NCBI RefSeq assembly: GCF_030848945.1
Contig: NZ_JANHAX010000001.1
Coordinates: forward strand, 310,001-374,000
Length of the DNA: 64,000 nt
Source of the DNA: Marimonas arenosa
Lineage (GTDB): Bacteria; Pseudomonadota; Alphaproteobacteria; Rhodobacterales; Rhodobacteraceae
Direction: 5' to 3'
Position numbers and translations under genes: made by a program. The notes under the pieces are model-generated. The model was not told the DNA's origin. It saw only the letters and a list, made by a program, of their open reading frames with translations, and did not search any database. Shown piece by piece: positions 15,987 through 25,031 of the stretch; the stretch's first letter is position 1; every line of letters begins with the position of its first letter.

Positions 15987-16993
15987 ACCGATTGCCCCTT
16001 GAACAGCCCGGTGGGTTTGAACAGCAGCACGATCACCAGGATCACGAAGCTGACGGCGAACTTGTAGTCCGTACTCAGAAGCTGGATCAGCCCGTCGGGG
16101 GCCAGCCCCTCGGGCGCCAAATAGCCAAGCACCTTCTTCCAGGCATAGGTGATGAAGACCTCGGAAAAGGCGATGACGAAGCCGCCGGCGATGGCCCCCA
16201 GCGGGTTGCCCAGCCCGCCGACGATGGCGCTGGCAAAGATCGGCAGCAGCAGCATGAAATAGACGAACGGCTTGAAGCTCTTGTCGAGTCCGTAAAGCAC
16301 GCCGGCAATCGTGGTCAGGCCGGCGACGATCAGCCAGGTCACCAGCACCACGCGCTCGGGATTGATGCCCGACAGAAGCGCCAGATCCTCATTGTCGGAA
16401 TAGGCCCGCATCGATTTGCCCGTCCGGGTGCGGTTGAGAAACCAGAACAGCGCCACCACCACGATAATCGCGGTCACCACGGTGATGCCCTGCGTGGTTT
16501 TCACGGCAAGACCTTCCTGCAACCCGGTCATCTGTTTGAAGTTGCGGGCCGAGATGATGAACCGTTCGCCATCGGAAAAGCGCTGGTCATCCGGTCCGAT
16601 GATGATCCGCACCAGGCCGTTCATGATGAACATCACCCCCAGCGACGCCATCACGAAGATGATCGGCTTGGCCTTCTGCTGCCGATAGAAGCGGTAAACC
16701 GTTCGGTCAGTCAGCAGCAGCAGCGCCATGGTGCCCAGGATCGCGACCGGCAGCGCCAGCAGCGCGGTCGGCAGTGGGCCCAGCCCGACGCCCATGGATT
16801 GCAGCCACCAGGTCGTCAGCACGGCCAGCATCGCCCCGAAGGCCATGGTGTCGCCATGGGCGAAGTTCGAGAATCGCAGGATGCCGTAGATCAACGTCAC
16901 GCCCAGAGCCCCCAGCGCCAACTGGCTGCCATAGGCAATCGCCGGGATGATCACGAAATTGGAAAGTGCCACCAGGGCGTTCAGAATGTCCAT
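15983..16993 (-). CDS. livH: Branched-chain amino acid ABC transporter permease (LivH)
   Basis: A ~336-residue integral membrane permease. LGALGVTLIYGILRFSNFAH near residue 30 and MRAYSDNEDLALLSGINPE (EAA-like loop, residues ~195-215) are hallmarks of LivH. The true start is ATG at 16993, whose first base is shared with the stop of the small protein upstream (TGATG); an in-frame TTG one codon earlier is less likely. With LivM it forms the transmembrane path for leucine/isoleucine/valine-type substrates, though family members also carry amides, urea or other amino acids, so the substrate stays open. Confidence 0.92.
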   Translation of the reverse strand: MDILNALVALSNFVIIPAIAYGSQLALGALGVTLIYGILRFSNFAHGDTMAFGAMLAVLTTWWLQSMGVGLGPLPTALLALPVAILGTMALLLLTDRTVYRFYRQQKAKPIIFVMASLGVMFIMNGLVRIIIGPDDQRFSDGERFIISARNFKQMTGLQEGLAVKTTQGITVVTAIIVVVALFWFLNRTRTGKSMRAYSDNEDLALLSGINPERVVLVTWLIVAGLTTIAGVLYGLDKSFKPFVYFMLLLPIFASAIVGGLGNPLGAIAGGFVIAFSEVFITYAWKKVLGYLAPEGLAPDGLIQLLSTDYKFAVSFVILVIVLLFKPTGLFKGQSV

Positions 16994-17331
16994 CAATCAG
17001 CTCCGCATTCGCCGTAATAGGTTGCCACCGCCGGGCCCGCCGCGATGTGAACCGACAGGATCCAGGTCAGCTGCCCCATGGTCAGAAGCTGGTAGCCGGC
17101 AAAGCCCTCCAGCACGGCGGTTTTCGCCACCGGACCGTCATAGGTGCCAACGATCTCCAGATCGCCGGTGGGGGTCGATACCTGGCCGGCTTCAAGATCG
17201 ACGGTGATCTCCAGATCGGTTTCGGTGCAGGCCAGCGTGTTGTAGCATTCCTGCGCGAAGCGGCAGCTTTTCGGCTCTGCCAGCGCCGCGGCCGGCAGCA
17301 GCAGGGCAAGCAGGAAGACGGGCCGCCGCAT
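16993..17331 (-). CDS. Small secreted Cys-containing protein embedded in liv operon (copy B)
   Basis: A 112-residue predicted periplasmic protein with a Sec signal (MRRPVFLLALLLPAAALAE) and a mature part beginning CRFAQECYNTLACTET, then LEITVDLEAG, STPTGDLEIVGTY and a late Cys in YYGECGAD. It shares the pattern C-x-F-x2-E-C-Y-x3-A-C-x2-T and the ST-x2-GDL block with the gene just upstream, so the two are tandem paralogues. Start 17331 is chosen because its ATG overlaps the upstream stop by one base and starts the signal peptide. I recognise no family. Being translationally coupled on both sides between transporter genes implies a linked envelope role, perhaps in binding or quality control. 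Confidence 0.75.
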   Translation of the reverse strand: MRRPVFLLALLLPAAALAEPKSCRFAQECYNTLACTETDLEITVDLEAGQVSTPTGDLEIVGTYDGPVAKTAVLEGFAGYQLLTMGQLTWILSVHIAAGPAVATYYGECGAD

Positions 17332-17687
17332 CAGAACGCCCCCTCGCATGTTCCCAGATAGGTGATCGCCAGCGGTCCTTCATTGGAATGGGTGGTAAAC
17401 CGCGCCGCCTGCGGCGTCAGCGACAGCAGGTATTCCGCCCCCTGGCCGGTGGCAAACAGCGTGGTCAGGCGCCCGGTCTCCTTCACCGCAACGACGGTCA
17501 GATCGCCATAGTCGGTACTGATGCCCTTGCCGTCGATATCCACCTCGATGGCAAAGCTGGTCCCGGTGCAGGCGTCGGCCTCATAGCACTCGGTCGAAAA
17601 AGCGCACGGAAAGGCCGTGGCAGGTCCGGCTCCGAGAGCGAGAACCATGAGCGGGATGGGCTTGAGCCCACCTTTTCCCCGGAACAT
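17331..17687 (-). CDS. Small secreted Cys-containing protein embedded in liv operon (copy A)
   Basis: A 118-residue predicted secreted protein with an N-terminal hydrophobic segment (LKPIPLMVLALGAGPATA) and a mature domain beginning CAFSTECYEADACTGT, followed by FAIEVDIDGKGISTDYGDLTVV and a final Cys in YLGTCEGAF. Four cysteines are shared with copy B, suggesting two disulfides. ATG 17687 is preferred over 17693 because GGGAGG at the end of livF then sits 6 bases upstream. It lies 2 bases after livF and 1-base coupled to copy B. No known family is recognised; the conserved spacing of Cys and the GDL block suggest a small all-beta domain. Confidence 0.75.
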   Translation of the reverse strand: MFRGKGGLKPIPLMVLALGAGPATAFPCAFSTECYEADACTGTSFAIEVDIDGKGISTDYGDLTVVAVKETGRLTTLFATGQGAEYLLSLTPQAARFTTHSNEGPLAITYLGTCEGAF

Positions 17688-17689
17688 CG

Positions 17690-18523
17690 TCATCCTCCCA
17701 GGAAACTCGCGCGCACTTCCGGGTCGGCCAGCAGCTCTTTTCCGGTGCCGGTATGGGCGTTGGCGCCCTGCACCAGCACATAGCCGCGATCCGCGATTTC
17801 AAGCGCCTGGCGGGCATTCTGTTCCACCATGAGCACCGGCAACCCGGTGCGCGCCACTTCGATGATCCGGTCAAACAATTCGTCCATCACGATCGGGCTC
17901 ACACCCGCCGTCGGCTCGTCGAGCATCAACACCTTGGGCTGGGTCATCAGCGCCCGGCCCACGGCCACCTGCTGGCGTTGCCCGCCAGACAGCTCGCCCG
18001 CCGGCTGGTTGCGCTTTTCCTTGAGAATCGGGAAAAGGTCGAAAACCTGCTCCATCGTCGCGGAATAGTCGTCGGTCCGGATGAAGGCCCCCATCTCGAG
18101 GTTTTCCTCGACCGTCATCGAGGTGAAGATGTTGTGGTTCTGTGGCACGAAGCCCATCCCTTTCTGCACCCGCACCTGCGGGCTCAGATCCGAGATGTCC
18201 TCGCCGTCCAGCAACACCCGACCCTGCCGCAGGTAGAGCATGCCGAACACCGCCTTCATCGCGGTCGACTTGCCGGCGCCGTTGGGGCCGACGATCACCG
18301 CGATCTCGCCCGGGTTCACCGCGATGGTGCAATCATGCAGGATATCGGGGCCGTTCTTGCTATAACCGCCGGTCATGTTCTCGCCGATCAGAAACGGGCT
18401 GTCATCGTCGCTCTTGACGGCCTGACCGCTCTTGCGCGGTGCCACGCTGCCAGTCGCGGCCTTCGGGTTGGTGATGGACACGTCCTTGTTGCCCCTGTCG
18501 TCCTGATAGGCATTGCCGCTCAT
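17690..18523 (-). CDS. livF: Branched-chain amino acid ABC transporter ATPase (LivF)
   Basis: A 277-residue ABC ATPase. Walker A GPNGAGKST, signature LSGGQRQQVAVGRAL, Walker B VLMLDEPTAGVSP, and the LivF-type Q-loop region FVPQNHNIFTSM are present. Typical LivF is ~235 residues; here ~45 hydrophilic residues precede the domain (SITNPKAATGSVAPRKSG region), an unusual extension. Its start overlaps the livG stop by 4 bases. With LivG it forms the ATPase pair that drives LivHM. Confidence 0.92.
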   Translation of the reverse strand: MSGNAYQDDRGNKDVSITNPKAATGSVAPRKSGQAVKSDDDSPFLIGENMTGGYSKNGPDILHDCTIAVNPGEIAVIVGPNGAGKSTAMKAVFGMLYLRQGRVLLDGEDISDLSPQVRVQKGMGFVPQNHNIFTSMTVEENLEMGAFIRTDDYSATMEQVFDLFPILKEKRNQPAGELSGGQRQQVAVGRALMTQPKVLMLDEPTAGVSPIVMDELFDRIIEVARTGLPVLMVEQNARQALEIADRGYVLVQGANAHTGTGKELLADPEVRASFLGG

Positions 18524-19308
18524 GCGCCAGCCTCCGCCTTGTCCTTGTTCTTGAGCCCGGTGCCGAGATAGGCCTCGATCACGTGTTCGTTGGCCTTGAT
18601 CTCGGCCAGCGTGCCCTCGGCCAGCACCTTGCCCTCGGCCATGCAGATCACCGGGTCGCAGAGCTTGTCGATGAAATCCATGTCGTGCTCGATCACCACG
18701 AACGTATAGTCGCGCTCCTTGTTGAGCCGGATGATCGCATCGGCGATGGTGTTCAGAAGGGTGCGGTTCACCCCGGCGCCGACCTCATCGAGGAAAACGA
18801 TCTTGGCATCGACCATCATCGTCCGGCCCAGTTCCAGCAGCTTCTTCTGCCCGCCCGAGACCTGGCCGGCCTTGTGATCGGCCAGATGCTCGATGGTCAG
18901 GAATTCGAGCACCTCATCGGCCCTGGCGCGCAGTGCGCGCTCCTCGTCGGCGATCCGTTTGCGTCCGAACCAGGTGTTCCACAGCTTCTCACCGGTCTGC
19001 CCGCCGGGCACCATCATCAGGTTTTCGCGGCAGGACATGCTGCCAAACTCATGCGCGATCTGGAAAGTGCGCAGCAAACCCTTGTGAAACAGCGTATGCG
19101 GCGGCAGGCCGGTGATGTCCTCGCCTGCCATCGTGACGCGCCCGGACGTTGGCTGAAGAACGCCCGCGATCACGTTGAAAAGAGTTGTTTTTCCAGCTCC
19201 GTTTGGCCCGATCAACCCGGTGATCGAGCGTTCCGCAATCTCCAGCGTTGCCCCGTCCACGGCGCGGAAGCCGCCGAAATGCTTGTGCACGTCTTCAACC
19301 CGGATCAT
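18520..19308 (-). CDS. livG: Branched-chain amino acid ABC transporter ATPase (LivG)
   Basis: A 262-residue ABC ATPase: Walker A GPNGAGKTT, signature VSGGQKKLLELGRTMM, Walker B KIVFLDEVGAGVN, H-loop VVIEHDMDFI, and the LivG C-terminal LAEIKANEHVIEAYLG. The Walker B tail reads DEVGAG rather than the usual DEPAAG, a small deviation. It is the first gene after the terminator-like hairpin downstream of the binding-protein gene, so it is probably expressed by partial readthrough from that gene. Confidence 0.93.
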   Translation of the reverse strand: MIRVEDVHKHFGGFRAVDGATLEIAERSITGLIGPNGAGKTTLFNVIAGVLQPTSGRVTMAGEDITGLPPHTLFHKGLLRTFQIAHEFGSMSCRENLMMVPGGQTGEKLWNTWFGRKRIADEERALRARADEVLEFLTIEHLADHKAGQVSGGQKKLLELGRTMMVDAKIVFLDEVGAGVNRTLLNTIADAIIRLNKERDYTFVVIEHDMDFIDKLCDPVICMAEGKVLAEGTLAEIKANEHVIEAYLGTGLKNKDKAEAGA

Positions 19309-19350
19309 GCACCTTCCCCCTGTCGGACCTGACGGTCTTTTTTGATTATG

Positions 19351-19380
19351 GAAACGGCCCGGAAAACTCCGGGCCGTTTC
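19351..19380 (-). terminator. Leaky terminator or stabilising hairpin between binding protein and livG
   Basis: A perfect 12-base stem, GAAACGGCCCGG and its complement, with a 6-base loop, lying 17 bases after the binding-protein stop. The minus-strand T-run that follows is interrupted. Such hairpins commonly let the binding protein be made in excess over the membrane components. Confidence 0.6.
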
Positions 19381-19396
19381 GTCGTGTTGGTGCAGA

Positions 19397-20593
19397 TCAG
19401 CGGTACTGGACCGTCTTGTCCTTGCCGTCCTCGATCATGACTTCGCGGTAGTTGCCTGCCGCTTCGCCGGGGCCAACCAACTCGACGCCAGTGCCTCCGA
19501 CAAAGTCGATGTCGCCGCCGGCTGCAAGGATATCGAGCGCCTTGGCCAGTTCTCCGGCCTGGATCGGCTCGCCGGGGGCGTTGGCCACTTCCATGATCTT
19601 CTCCTTGTAGACCTGCGGGTCCGAAGAGCCTGCGGCCTGCATCGCCAGCATGATCAGCGCCGCGGCGTCATAGGATTCCGGAGCGAACGGCGTGGTCGGT
19701 TCCCAGTCGGCACCCGCGGCGGTGGCCAGCTCCTTGAACCGGTTGGCGAGTTCTTCCGAGGGGCTTGGGTGCTGGCCGGTCGAGCCGTTGATTTCGCTGC
19801 CGAAATTCGCCACCAGCGCGTCCGAGATCATACCGTCGGGGAAGTGGAAGGTGTCGAACGCCCCGGTGTCGAGCGCGGCGCGCACGATGCCGGCACCGCC
19901 CTGGTCGACATACCCTGCCACCACCAGGCGCTGGCCGCCGGCCGCCGCCAGCGCGCCAACCTCGGCCGAATAGTCGGCCTTGCCGTCTTCGTGGGCCGCG
20001 TTGATCGTCACCTTGCCACCGGCGGCTTCGAACGCTGCCTGGAAGCTGTCGGCCAGACCCTTGCCATAGTCGTTATTGGTGTAAGTGACCGCAACTTCCT
20101 TGACGCCTTGCTCCATCAGCACCTCGGTCATCACCACGCCCTGACGCGCGTCCGACGGGGCGGTGCGGAAGAACAGACCATTGTCTTCGTTGTTCATGTG
20201 GCTCAGCGCCGGCGAGGTTGCCGAGGGCGAGATCATCACCACACCGTTGGGCAGCGCCACATTGGTCAGCACCGCGCCGGTCACGCCCGAGCAGTCGCCG
20301 CCGACGATGCCCTTGACGCCGTCTGAGGTGATCAGGCGTTCGGCGGCTGCCGTGGCCGCACCGGCATCGATGCAGGTGGTGTCGCCGTTCACGCCGGTCA
20401 CTGTCGACCCGCCCAGAAGTTTACCTGAATCGCTGACTTCCTTGATCGCCATATGCGCCGCCGGGGCCATGTGGGCCACGGTCGATTCAATCGGGCCGGT
20501 GAAGCCCAGAAGCACGCCGATCTTGATGTCCTCGGCCGAGGCAGCACCCGCCAGAAGCGCGGTGGCCGCGGTCGTTGCGATGAGTTTTTTCAT
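19397..20593 (-). CDS. Branched-chain amino acid ABC transporter substrate-binding protein (LivK-like)
   Basis: A 398-residue periplasmic binding protein of the type I (Leu/Ile/Val-binding) fold. The signal peptide is MKKLIATTAATALLAGAASA; the mature part starts EDIKIGVLLGFTGPIEST, the usual LivK opening. GGDCSGVTGAVLTNVALPNGV and YTNNDYGKGLADSF are further family blocks. Start 20593 follows AGGGAGAAAACC; an upstream in-frame start (20653) lacks one. It heads the operon SBP-livG-livF-smallA-smallB-livH-livM. The family binds aliphatic amino acids, amides or aromatics, so the exact ligand is unknown. Confidence 0.9.
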   Translation of the reverse strand: MKKLIATTAATALLAGAASAEDIKIGVLLGFTGPIESTVAHMAPAAHMAIKEVSDSGKLLGGSTVTGVNGDTTCIDAGAATAAAERLITSDGVKGIVGGDCSGVTGAVLTNVALPNGVVMISPSATSPALSHMNNEDNGLFFRTAPSDARQGVVMTEVLMEQGVKEVAVTYTNNDYGKGLADSFQAAFEAAGGKVTINAAHEDGKADYSAEVGALAAAGGQRLVVAGYVDQGGAGIVRAALDTGAFDTFHFPDGMISDALVANFGSEINGSTGQHPSPSEELANRFKELATAAGADWEPTTPFAPESYDAAALIMLAMQAAGSSDPQVYKEKIMEVANAPGEPIQAGELAKALDILAAGGDIDFVGGTGVELVGPGEAAGNYREVMIEDGKDKTVQYR

Positions 20594-20744
20594 GGTTTTC
20601 TCCCTGATGTACCAAAAAAGGTCCGAAGCGGAGCGTATTCGCTTGATTGGCAAAAGAAAAGGCTATTTGCACGGTTTCTTGAAGCGAAGATGGGCCTGGC
20701 TCGTGCTAGGCTCTGGGCGCGAAAGAAACCAGCAAGGAGAGGCC

Positions 20745-21833
20745 ATGAAACGCAGAAGCTTTGTCATCGGAGCTGCCGCACTGGCGCTGACGCCGGTCGG
20801 GCGGACTGCGCAGGCACAGGCGGTGCCGCGGATCGAACGCGTGGCATCCGGGTTCCGGGTGCCGTGGTCGCTGGCCTTCCTGCCGGATAGTGCGGTGCTG
20901 ATCACCGAACGCGGCGGCCGGCTCTGGCGGCGGGCGCCGGATGGCGAACGGACCCGCATTAGCGGCGTGCCGACGGTCGCGGCCCGAGGGCAGGGCGGCC
21001 TGTTCGACGTGGTCGTGGCGCGCGATTTTGCCAGAACGCGCGAGGTTTTCCTGAGCTACGCCAAACCGCAGGACCGCGGCCAGGGCACGGCGTTGGCGGT
21101 GGCGCGACTTGACGGCGACCGCCTCGTAAACCTGCGGGTGATCTTCGAGATGGCCCCGGGTTCGACCGGCGGGCGGCATTTCGGTGGCCGCATCGTCGAG
21201 GCCCGCGATGGCACCCTGTTTCTCACCATCGGCGAGCGTGGCGACCGTCCATCGGCGCAGGACCTGTCCAACCACAACGGTTGCATCGTCCGCATCGGCC
21301 GTGACGGCGGCGTACCGGCCGACAACCCCTTCGTCGCGCAGGACCGGGCCCGGCCCGAGATCTGGTCCTATGGCCACCGCAACCCGCAGGGCGCGGCGCT
21401 CGACGCGCAGGGTCGGCTCTGGGCGGTGGAACACGGCGCCAGAGGCGGCGACGAACTCAACCGCATCCGCCGCGGCGCCAATTTCGGCTGGCCGGTGATC
21501 TCCTACGGCCGCCATTATTCCGGCGCGAAGATCGGCGAGGGCACCACCAAGCCCGGCATGGAACAGCCCGCCTTCTATTGGGACCCCTCGATCGCCCCGT
21601 CGGGGCTCGCCATCTATTCTGGCGCCCGGCGCGCCGACTGGGCTGGCGCCTTTTTCGTCGGCTCGCTGAAATTCGATCATGTCGCCGTGCTCGCTCCTGA
21701 CGCCAGTCGCCAGATCGTCACTCTTCAGACACCCGAAACCGTGCGTGTCCGCGACGTCCGCGAAGGCCCCGACGGCGCGATCTGGTTCCTGTCGGAAGGC
21801 AACGGCACGCTTTGCCGGATCGTGCCCGGCTGA
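20745..21833 (+). CDS. PQQ-dependent aldose sugar dehydrogenase family protein (YliI-like)
   Basis: A 362-residue exported six-bladed beta-propeller of the soluble glucose/sorbosone dehydrogenase family. A signal sequence (RRSFVIGAAALALTPVG, with an RR pair at residues 3-4) is followed by VPWSLAFLPDSAVLITERGG, GQGGLFDVVV, YGHRNPQGAALD and EHGARGGDELNRI, the substrate/PQQ-site blocks of Asd/YliI. It oxidises aldose sugars in the periplasm using PQQ. ATG 20745 follows AAGGAGAGGCC. It is divergent to the liv operon and followed by a small secreted protein. No PQQ biosynthesis genes are in the window. Confidence 0.9.
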   Translation: MKRRSFVIGAAALALTPVGRTAQAQAVPRIERVASGFRVPWSLAFLPDSAVLITERGGRLWRRAPDGERTRISGVPTVAARGQGGLFDVVVARDFARTREVFLSYAKPQDRGQGTALAVARLDGDRLVNLRVIFEMAPGSTGGRHFGGRIVEARDGTLFLTIGERGDRPSAQDLSNHNGCIVRIGRDGGVPADNPFVAQDRARPEIWSYGHRNPQGAALDAQGRLWAVEHGARGGDELNRIRRGANFGWPVISYGRHYSGAKIGEGTTKPGMEQPAFYWDPSIAPSGLAIYSGARRADWAGAFFVGSLKFDHVAVLAPDASRQIVTLQTPETVRVRDVREGPDGAIWFLSEGNGTLCRIVPG

Positions 21834-21874
21834 TATCGTTGCGGCATGGCGCAATTGCACAAGGACCATTTCGC

Positions 21875-22300
21875 ATGCCCCGATTGACCGCCCTTCTTTT
21901 AGCCGTTTCTCTGGCCGTTGTGCCGCTGCGCACCACCGCCGAGGAACGCGACAGCCTGTTCACCGACTACGCCGATTACAGCGCCTATGTCGATCGGATG
22001 CTGACCACCCGCGCCTGGGCGGATTTCATCCTGCGCATGGGCGGGCGCGACGAATACACGCCGCAGCAGCTGACCAAGATCGCCGCCGATTTCGACGCCA
22101 TTTATCCCGCGGCGTTTACCCAGCGGACACTGTTCCGCGAGGTCGATCTCGGCGGCGGCATCCGGCAGGAGGCGCGCGCTTACTGGAACGGTGGCAGCTA
22201 TCTGTTCTATTACGCGATCCTGCACCAGCGCGACGACGCGCTTGTGGTGCTGAACTTCTCGATGAACTCGAAAATCGAACCGGTCATGGCCAGGTTCTGA
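21875..22300 (+). CDS. Hypothetical secreted protein
   Basis: A 141-residue protein with a clear signal peptide (MPRLTALLLAVSLAVVPLRTTA) and a mature part rich in Tyr and Asp (LFTDYADYSAYVDRMLTTRAW). No family is recognised. One GGRDEY... acidic stretch and a C-terminal hydrophobic strand (LVVLNFSMNSKIEPVM) suggest a small compact periplasmic domain. It starts 41 bases after the sugar dehydrogenase, in the same direction, so it may be co-transcribed, which is the only hint to function. Confidence 0.65.
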   Translation: MPRLTALLLAVSLAVVPLRTTAEERDSLFTDYADYSAYVDRMLTTRAWADFILRMGGRDEYTPQQLTKIAADFDAIYPAAFTQRTLFREVDLGGGIRQEARAYWNGGSYLFYYAILHQRDDALVVLNFSMNSKIEPVMARF

Positions 22301-22318
22301 ACCGGCGCCGCCCGGGGC

Positions 22319-23323
22319 TCAGATCGACAGCCGCGAGGCCTGGCTTCCGCGCTCGCGATAGGGCGTGGTATCGTAGTGCGCCCGGTAGCATTTCGAGAAA
22401 TGGCTGGGCGAGGCGAAGCCGCAGGCCAGCGCCACGTTGATCACGCTCATGTCGGTCTGCATCAGCAGGTTGCGCGCTTTCTGTAGCCTGAGTTCCATGT
22501 AGTAGCGCTTGGGCGAGCGGTTCAGGTATCGCCGGAACAGCCGTTCAAGCTGCCGCGTCGACATGCCGACATCCTTAGCCAGGATCGAGGGGCTGATCGG
22601 CTCCTCGATATTGGCTTCCATCATCTGGATCACCTGGCTCAGCTTGGGGTGGCGCACCCCGATCCGGGTCGGCACGCTCAGCCGCTGGGTGTCCTGGTCG
22701 GTGCGGATCGAGCTGTAGATCTGCTGGTCGGCCACCGCATTGGCCAGGATCTCGCCATGGTCCTGGGCGATGATTTTCAGCATTAGGTCGATCGACGAGG
22801 TGCCGCCAGCGGTCGTCATACGGTTACCGTCGATCCGGAATACCGACTTGGTCAGTTCGACCTCGTCGAACTCCTCGGTAAAGCTGTCCTGGTTCTCCCA
22901 GTGGATGGTCGCGCGCTTGCCGTCCAGCAGCCCCGCCTTTGCCAGGGTGTAGGCCGCGGTGCACAAGCCCCCGATCACGATGCCCTTGCGCGCTTCGCGT
23001 CTGAGCCAGCTGATCAGCTTCTTGGTCGAGTTCTTCTGGATGTCGATGCCGCCGCAGACAAGCACCGTGTCGTCACGGTGCAGCTCGCCGAGATCCCCGT
23101 CGAGGTGGAACTCGGTGCCTGCCGAGCAGCGTATGGTTTCGCCGCCTTCGCCTAAAAGCCGCCAGGTGTAGAGCTCCCGACCCGACATCCGGTTGGCCAG
23201 CCTCAGGCATTCCAACGCCGAGGCGAAACTGAGCAGGGTGAAATCGTTGAGCAGGACGAAGACGAATCGCCGTGACCTGGCGCCCGTATCGGCGATTTCC
23301 ACGGTTTGCCGCGTGTCGGACAT
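22319..23323 (-). CDS. GlxA/GbdR-type AraC family transcriptional regulator
   Basis: A 334-residue regulator with an N-terminal class I glutamine amidotransferase-like (DJ-1/PfpI) sensor domain (FVFVLLNDFTLLSFASALE; GIVIGGLCTAAYTLAKAGLL; ATIHWEN) and a C-terminal AraC double helix-turn-helix (LAKDVGMSTRQLERLFRRYL; VALACGFASPSHFSKCYRAH). This arrangement is that of GlxA, GbdR and CdhR, regulators of glycine betaine, choline or carnitine catabolism. The target genes are not adjacent. Start 23323 (MSDTRQ) is preferred to an upstream in-frame ATG with no family match. It is divergent to the DAHP synthase gene. Confidence 0.88.
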   Translation of the reverse strand: MSDTRQTVEIADTGARSRRFVFVLLNDFTLLSFASALECLRLANRMSGRELYTWRLLGEGGETIRCSAGTEFHLDGDLGELHRDDTVLVCGGIDIQKNSTKKLISWLRREARKGIVIGGLCTAAYTLAKAGLLDGKRATIHWENQDSFTEEFDEVELTKSVFRIDGNRMTTAGGTSSIDLMLKIIAQDHGEILANAVADQQIYSSIRTDQDTQRLSVPTRIGVRHPKLSQVIQMMEANIEEPISPSILAKDVGMSTRQLERLFRRYLNRSPKRYYMELRLQKARNLLMQTDMSVINVALACGFASPSHFSKCYRAHYDTTPYRERGSQASRLSI

Positions 23324-23577
23324 CTCGGTTCGTCCCTGAAGCTCCTCCGCCGCACGATGCACCAGCGACAGAGATGGTCGTTATCCTGCCACAAGGACAT
23401 GCGGGACGCGCGCCGTCAAGGGGGCGGCGGCGGTTGGAATCCCGGGCACTTCCGCGTGCTCGGTACCGCGGGTCAGGGCGCGCGGATCGACAATCCCTTC
23501 CCGACGCTTTTCTGTGGCTTATGCCATAGGGCTTTTGTATAGAGGGGCCTCAAACCGATCTTGACCGGAGAAAGACG

Positions 23578-24945
23578 ATGACTGACTGGACCAGATCCGG
23601 CTGGCGCGCCAAGCCGCGCATCCAGATGCCGGATTACACGGATGACACCGAGCTGAAGGCCGTCGAAGCCCAGCTCGCGAACTATCCGCCGCTCGTCTTT
23701 GCCGGCGAGGCACGGCGCCTGAAAGAGCAGCTCGGTGCCGCCTCGCGCGGCGAAGCCTTTTTGCTGCAAGGCGGCGATTGCGCCGAAAGCTTCGAACAGT
23801 TCTCGGCCGACGCGATCCGCGACACCTTCAAGGTGATGCTGCAGATGGCGATGGTGCTAACCTACGGCGCCAAGGTGCCGGTGGTGAAGGTCGGCCGCAT
23901 GGCCGGTCAGTTCGCCAAGCCGCGTTCCGCTCCCACCGAGGTTGTCGATGGCGTCGAATTGCCCAGCTACCGCGGCGACATCATCAACGAACTGGCCTTC
24001 ACCCCCGAGGCCCGCGCGCCCGATCCCAAGAAAATGCTGCAGGCCTACACCCAGGCCGCGGCCACGCTCAACCTGCTGCGCGCCTTCTCCACCGGCGGTT
24101 ATGCCGACGTGCACCAGGTCCATGCCTGGGTGATGGGCTTCGCCGAGGGCAAGAATGCCGAACGTTACCGCGAGATGGCGAACAGGATCACCGACACGCT
24201 CGATTTCATGAAGGCGGCCGGCGTCGACAGCTCCAATTCCTCGTCGCTTCGGACCGTCAGCTTCTACACCAGCCACGAGGCGCTGCTGTTGGAATACGAA
24301 GAGGCGCTGACCCGGGTCGATTCGACCTCCGGCAACTGGTTGGCCGGCTCCGGTCACATGATCTGGATCGGCGACCGCACCCGCCAGCCCGATGGCGCGC
24401 ATGTCGAGTTCGCGCGCGGTGTGCTCAATCCCGTCGGGCTGAAATGCGGGCCGACGATGGAGGTGGACGACATCAAGCGGCTGCTGGAAAAACTCAACCC
24501 CGAGAACGAGGCCGGCAAGCTGACCCTGATCGCCCGGTTCGGAGCCGGCAAGGTGGGCGAACACCTGCCGCGGCTGATCCGCACGGTCGAGGAAGAGGGT
24601 GCCAACGTGCTCTGGGTCTGCGACCCGATGCACGGCAACACGATCAAATCGGCCACCGGCTACAAGACCCGGCCGTTCGAGAGTGTGCTGCGCGAGGTGC
24701 GCGAGTTCTTTGCCGTGCACAAGGCCGAAGGTACCGTGCCCGGCGGCGTGCATTTCGAAATGACCGGGCTTGACGTGACCGAATGCACCGGCGGCGTGCG
24801 CGCCGTCACCGAAGAGAACCTCTCCGACCGCTACCATACCGCCTGCGACCCGCGGCTCAACGCCTCGCAATCGCTGGAACTGGCCTTCCTGGTGGCCGAG
24901 GAACTCACCGCCGCACGGCAGGAGGCGCACGCCAAGGCCGGCTAA
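23578..24945 (+). CDS. aroG: 3-deoxy-7-phosphoheptulonate synthase, class II
   Basis: A 455-residue DAHP synthase of the plant/class II type, the first committed step of the shikimate pathway (PEP + erythrose 4-phosphate). Family blocks: [83 protein letters not shown] and [18 protein letters not shown]. The metal ligands (Cys in GGDC, His in DPMHGN, Glu in HFEMTG, Asp in YHTACDPR) are present. GGAGAAAGACG precedes the start. It stands alone. A terminator shared with the convergent PAS gene follows. Confidence 0.95.
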   Translation: MTDWTRSGWRAKPRIQMPDYTDDTELKAVEAQLANYPPLVFAGEARRLKEQLGAASRGEAFLLQGGDCAESFEQFSADAIRDTFKVMLQMAMVLTYGAKVPVVKVGRMAGQFAKPRSAPTEVVDGVELPSYRGDIINELAFTPEARAPDPKKMLQAYTQAAATLNLLRAFSTGGYADVHQVHAWVMGFAEGKNAERYREMANRITDTLDFMKAAGVDSSNSSSLRTVSFYTSHEALLLEYEEALTRVDSTSGNWLAGSGHMIWIGDRTRQPDGAHVEFARGVLNPVGLKCGPTMEVDDIKRLLEKLNPENEAGKLTLIARFGAGKVGEHLPRLIRTVEEEGANVLWVCDPMHGNTIKSATGYKTRPFESVLREVREFFAVHKAEGTVPGGVHFEMTGLDVTECTGGVRAVTEENLSDRYHTACDPRLNASQSLELAFLVAEELTAARQEAHAKAG

Positions 24946-24970
24946 GCCATGACCGTTAGGTCACTTAGAT

Positions 24971-25005
24971 AAAAAGAAAACCGCCCGGGCGCTTTGCCCG
25001 GGCGG
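24971..25005. terminator. Terminator between convergent genes
   Basis: Ten-base stem CCGCCCGGGC / GCCCGGGCGG with a GCTTT loop. On the minus strand it is followed by TTTTCTTTTTATC, so it is strongest for the leftward PAS-protein gene; it can also protect the 3' end of the DAHP synthase transcript. Confidence 0.75.
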
Positions 25006-25031
25006 ATGTCGTCTGTGGCTTTGAAACGGCT

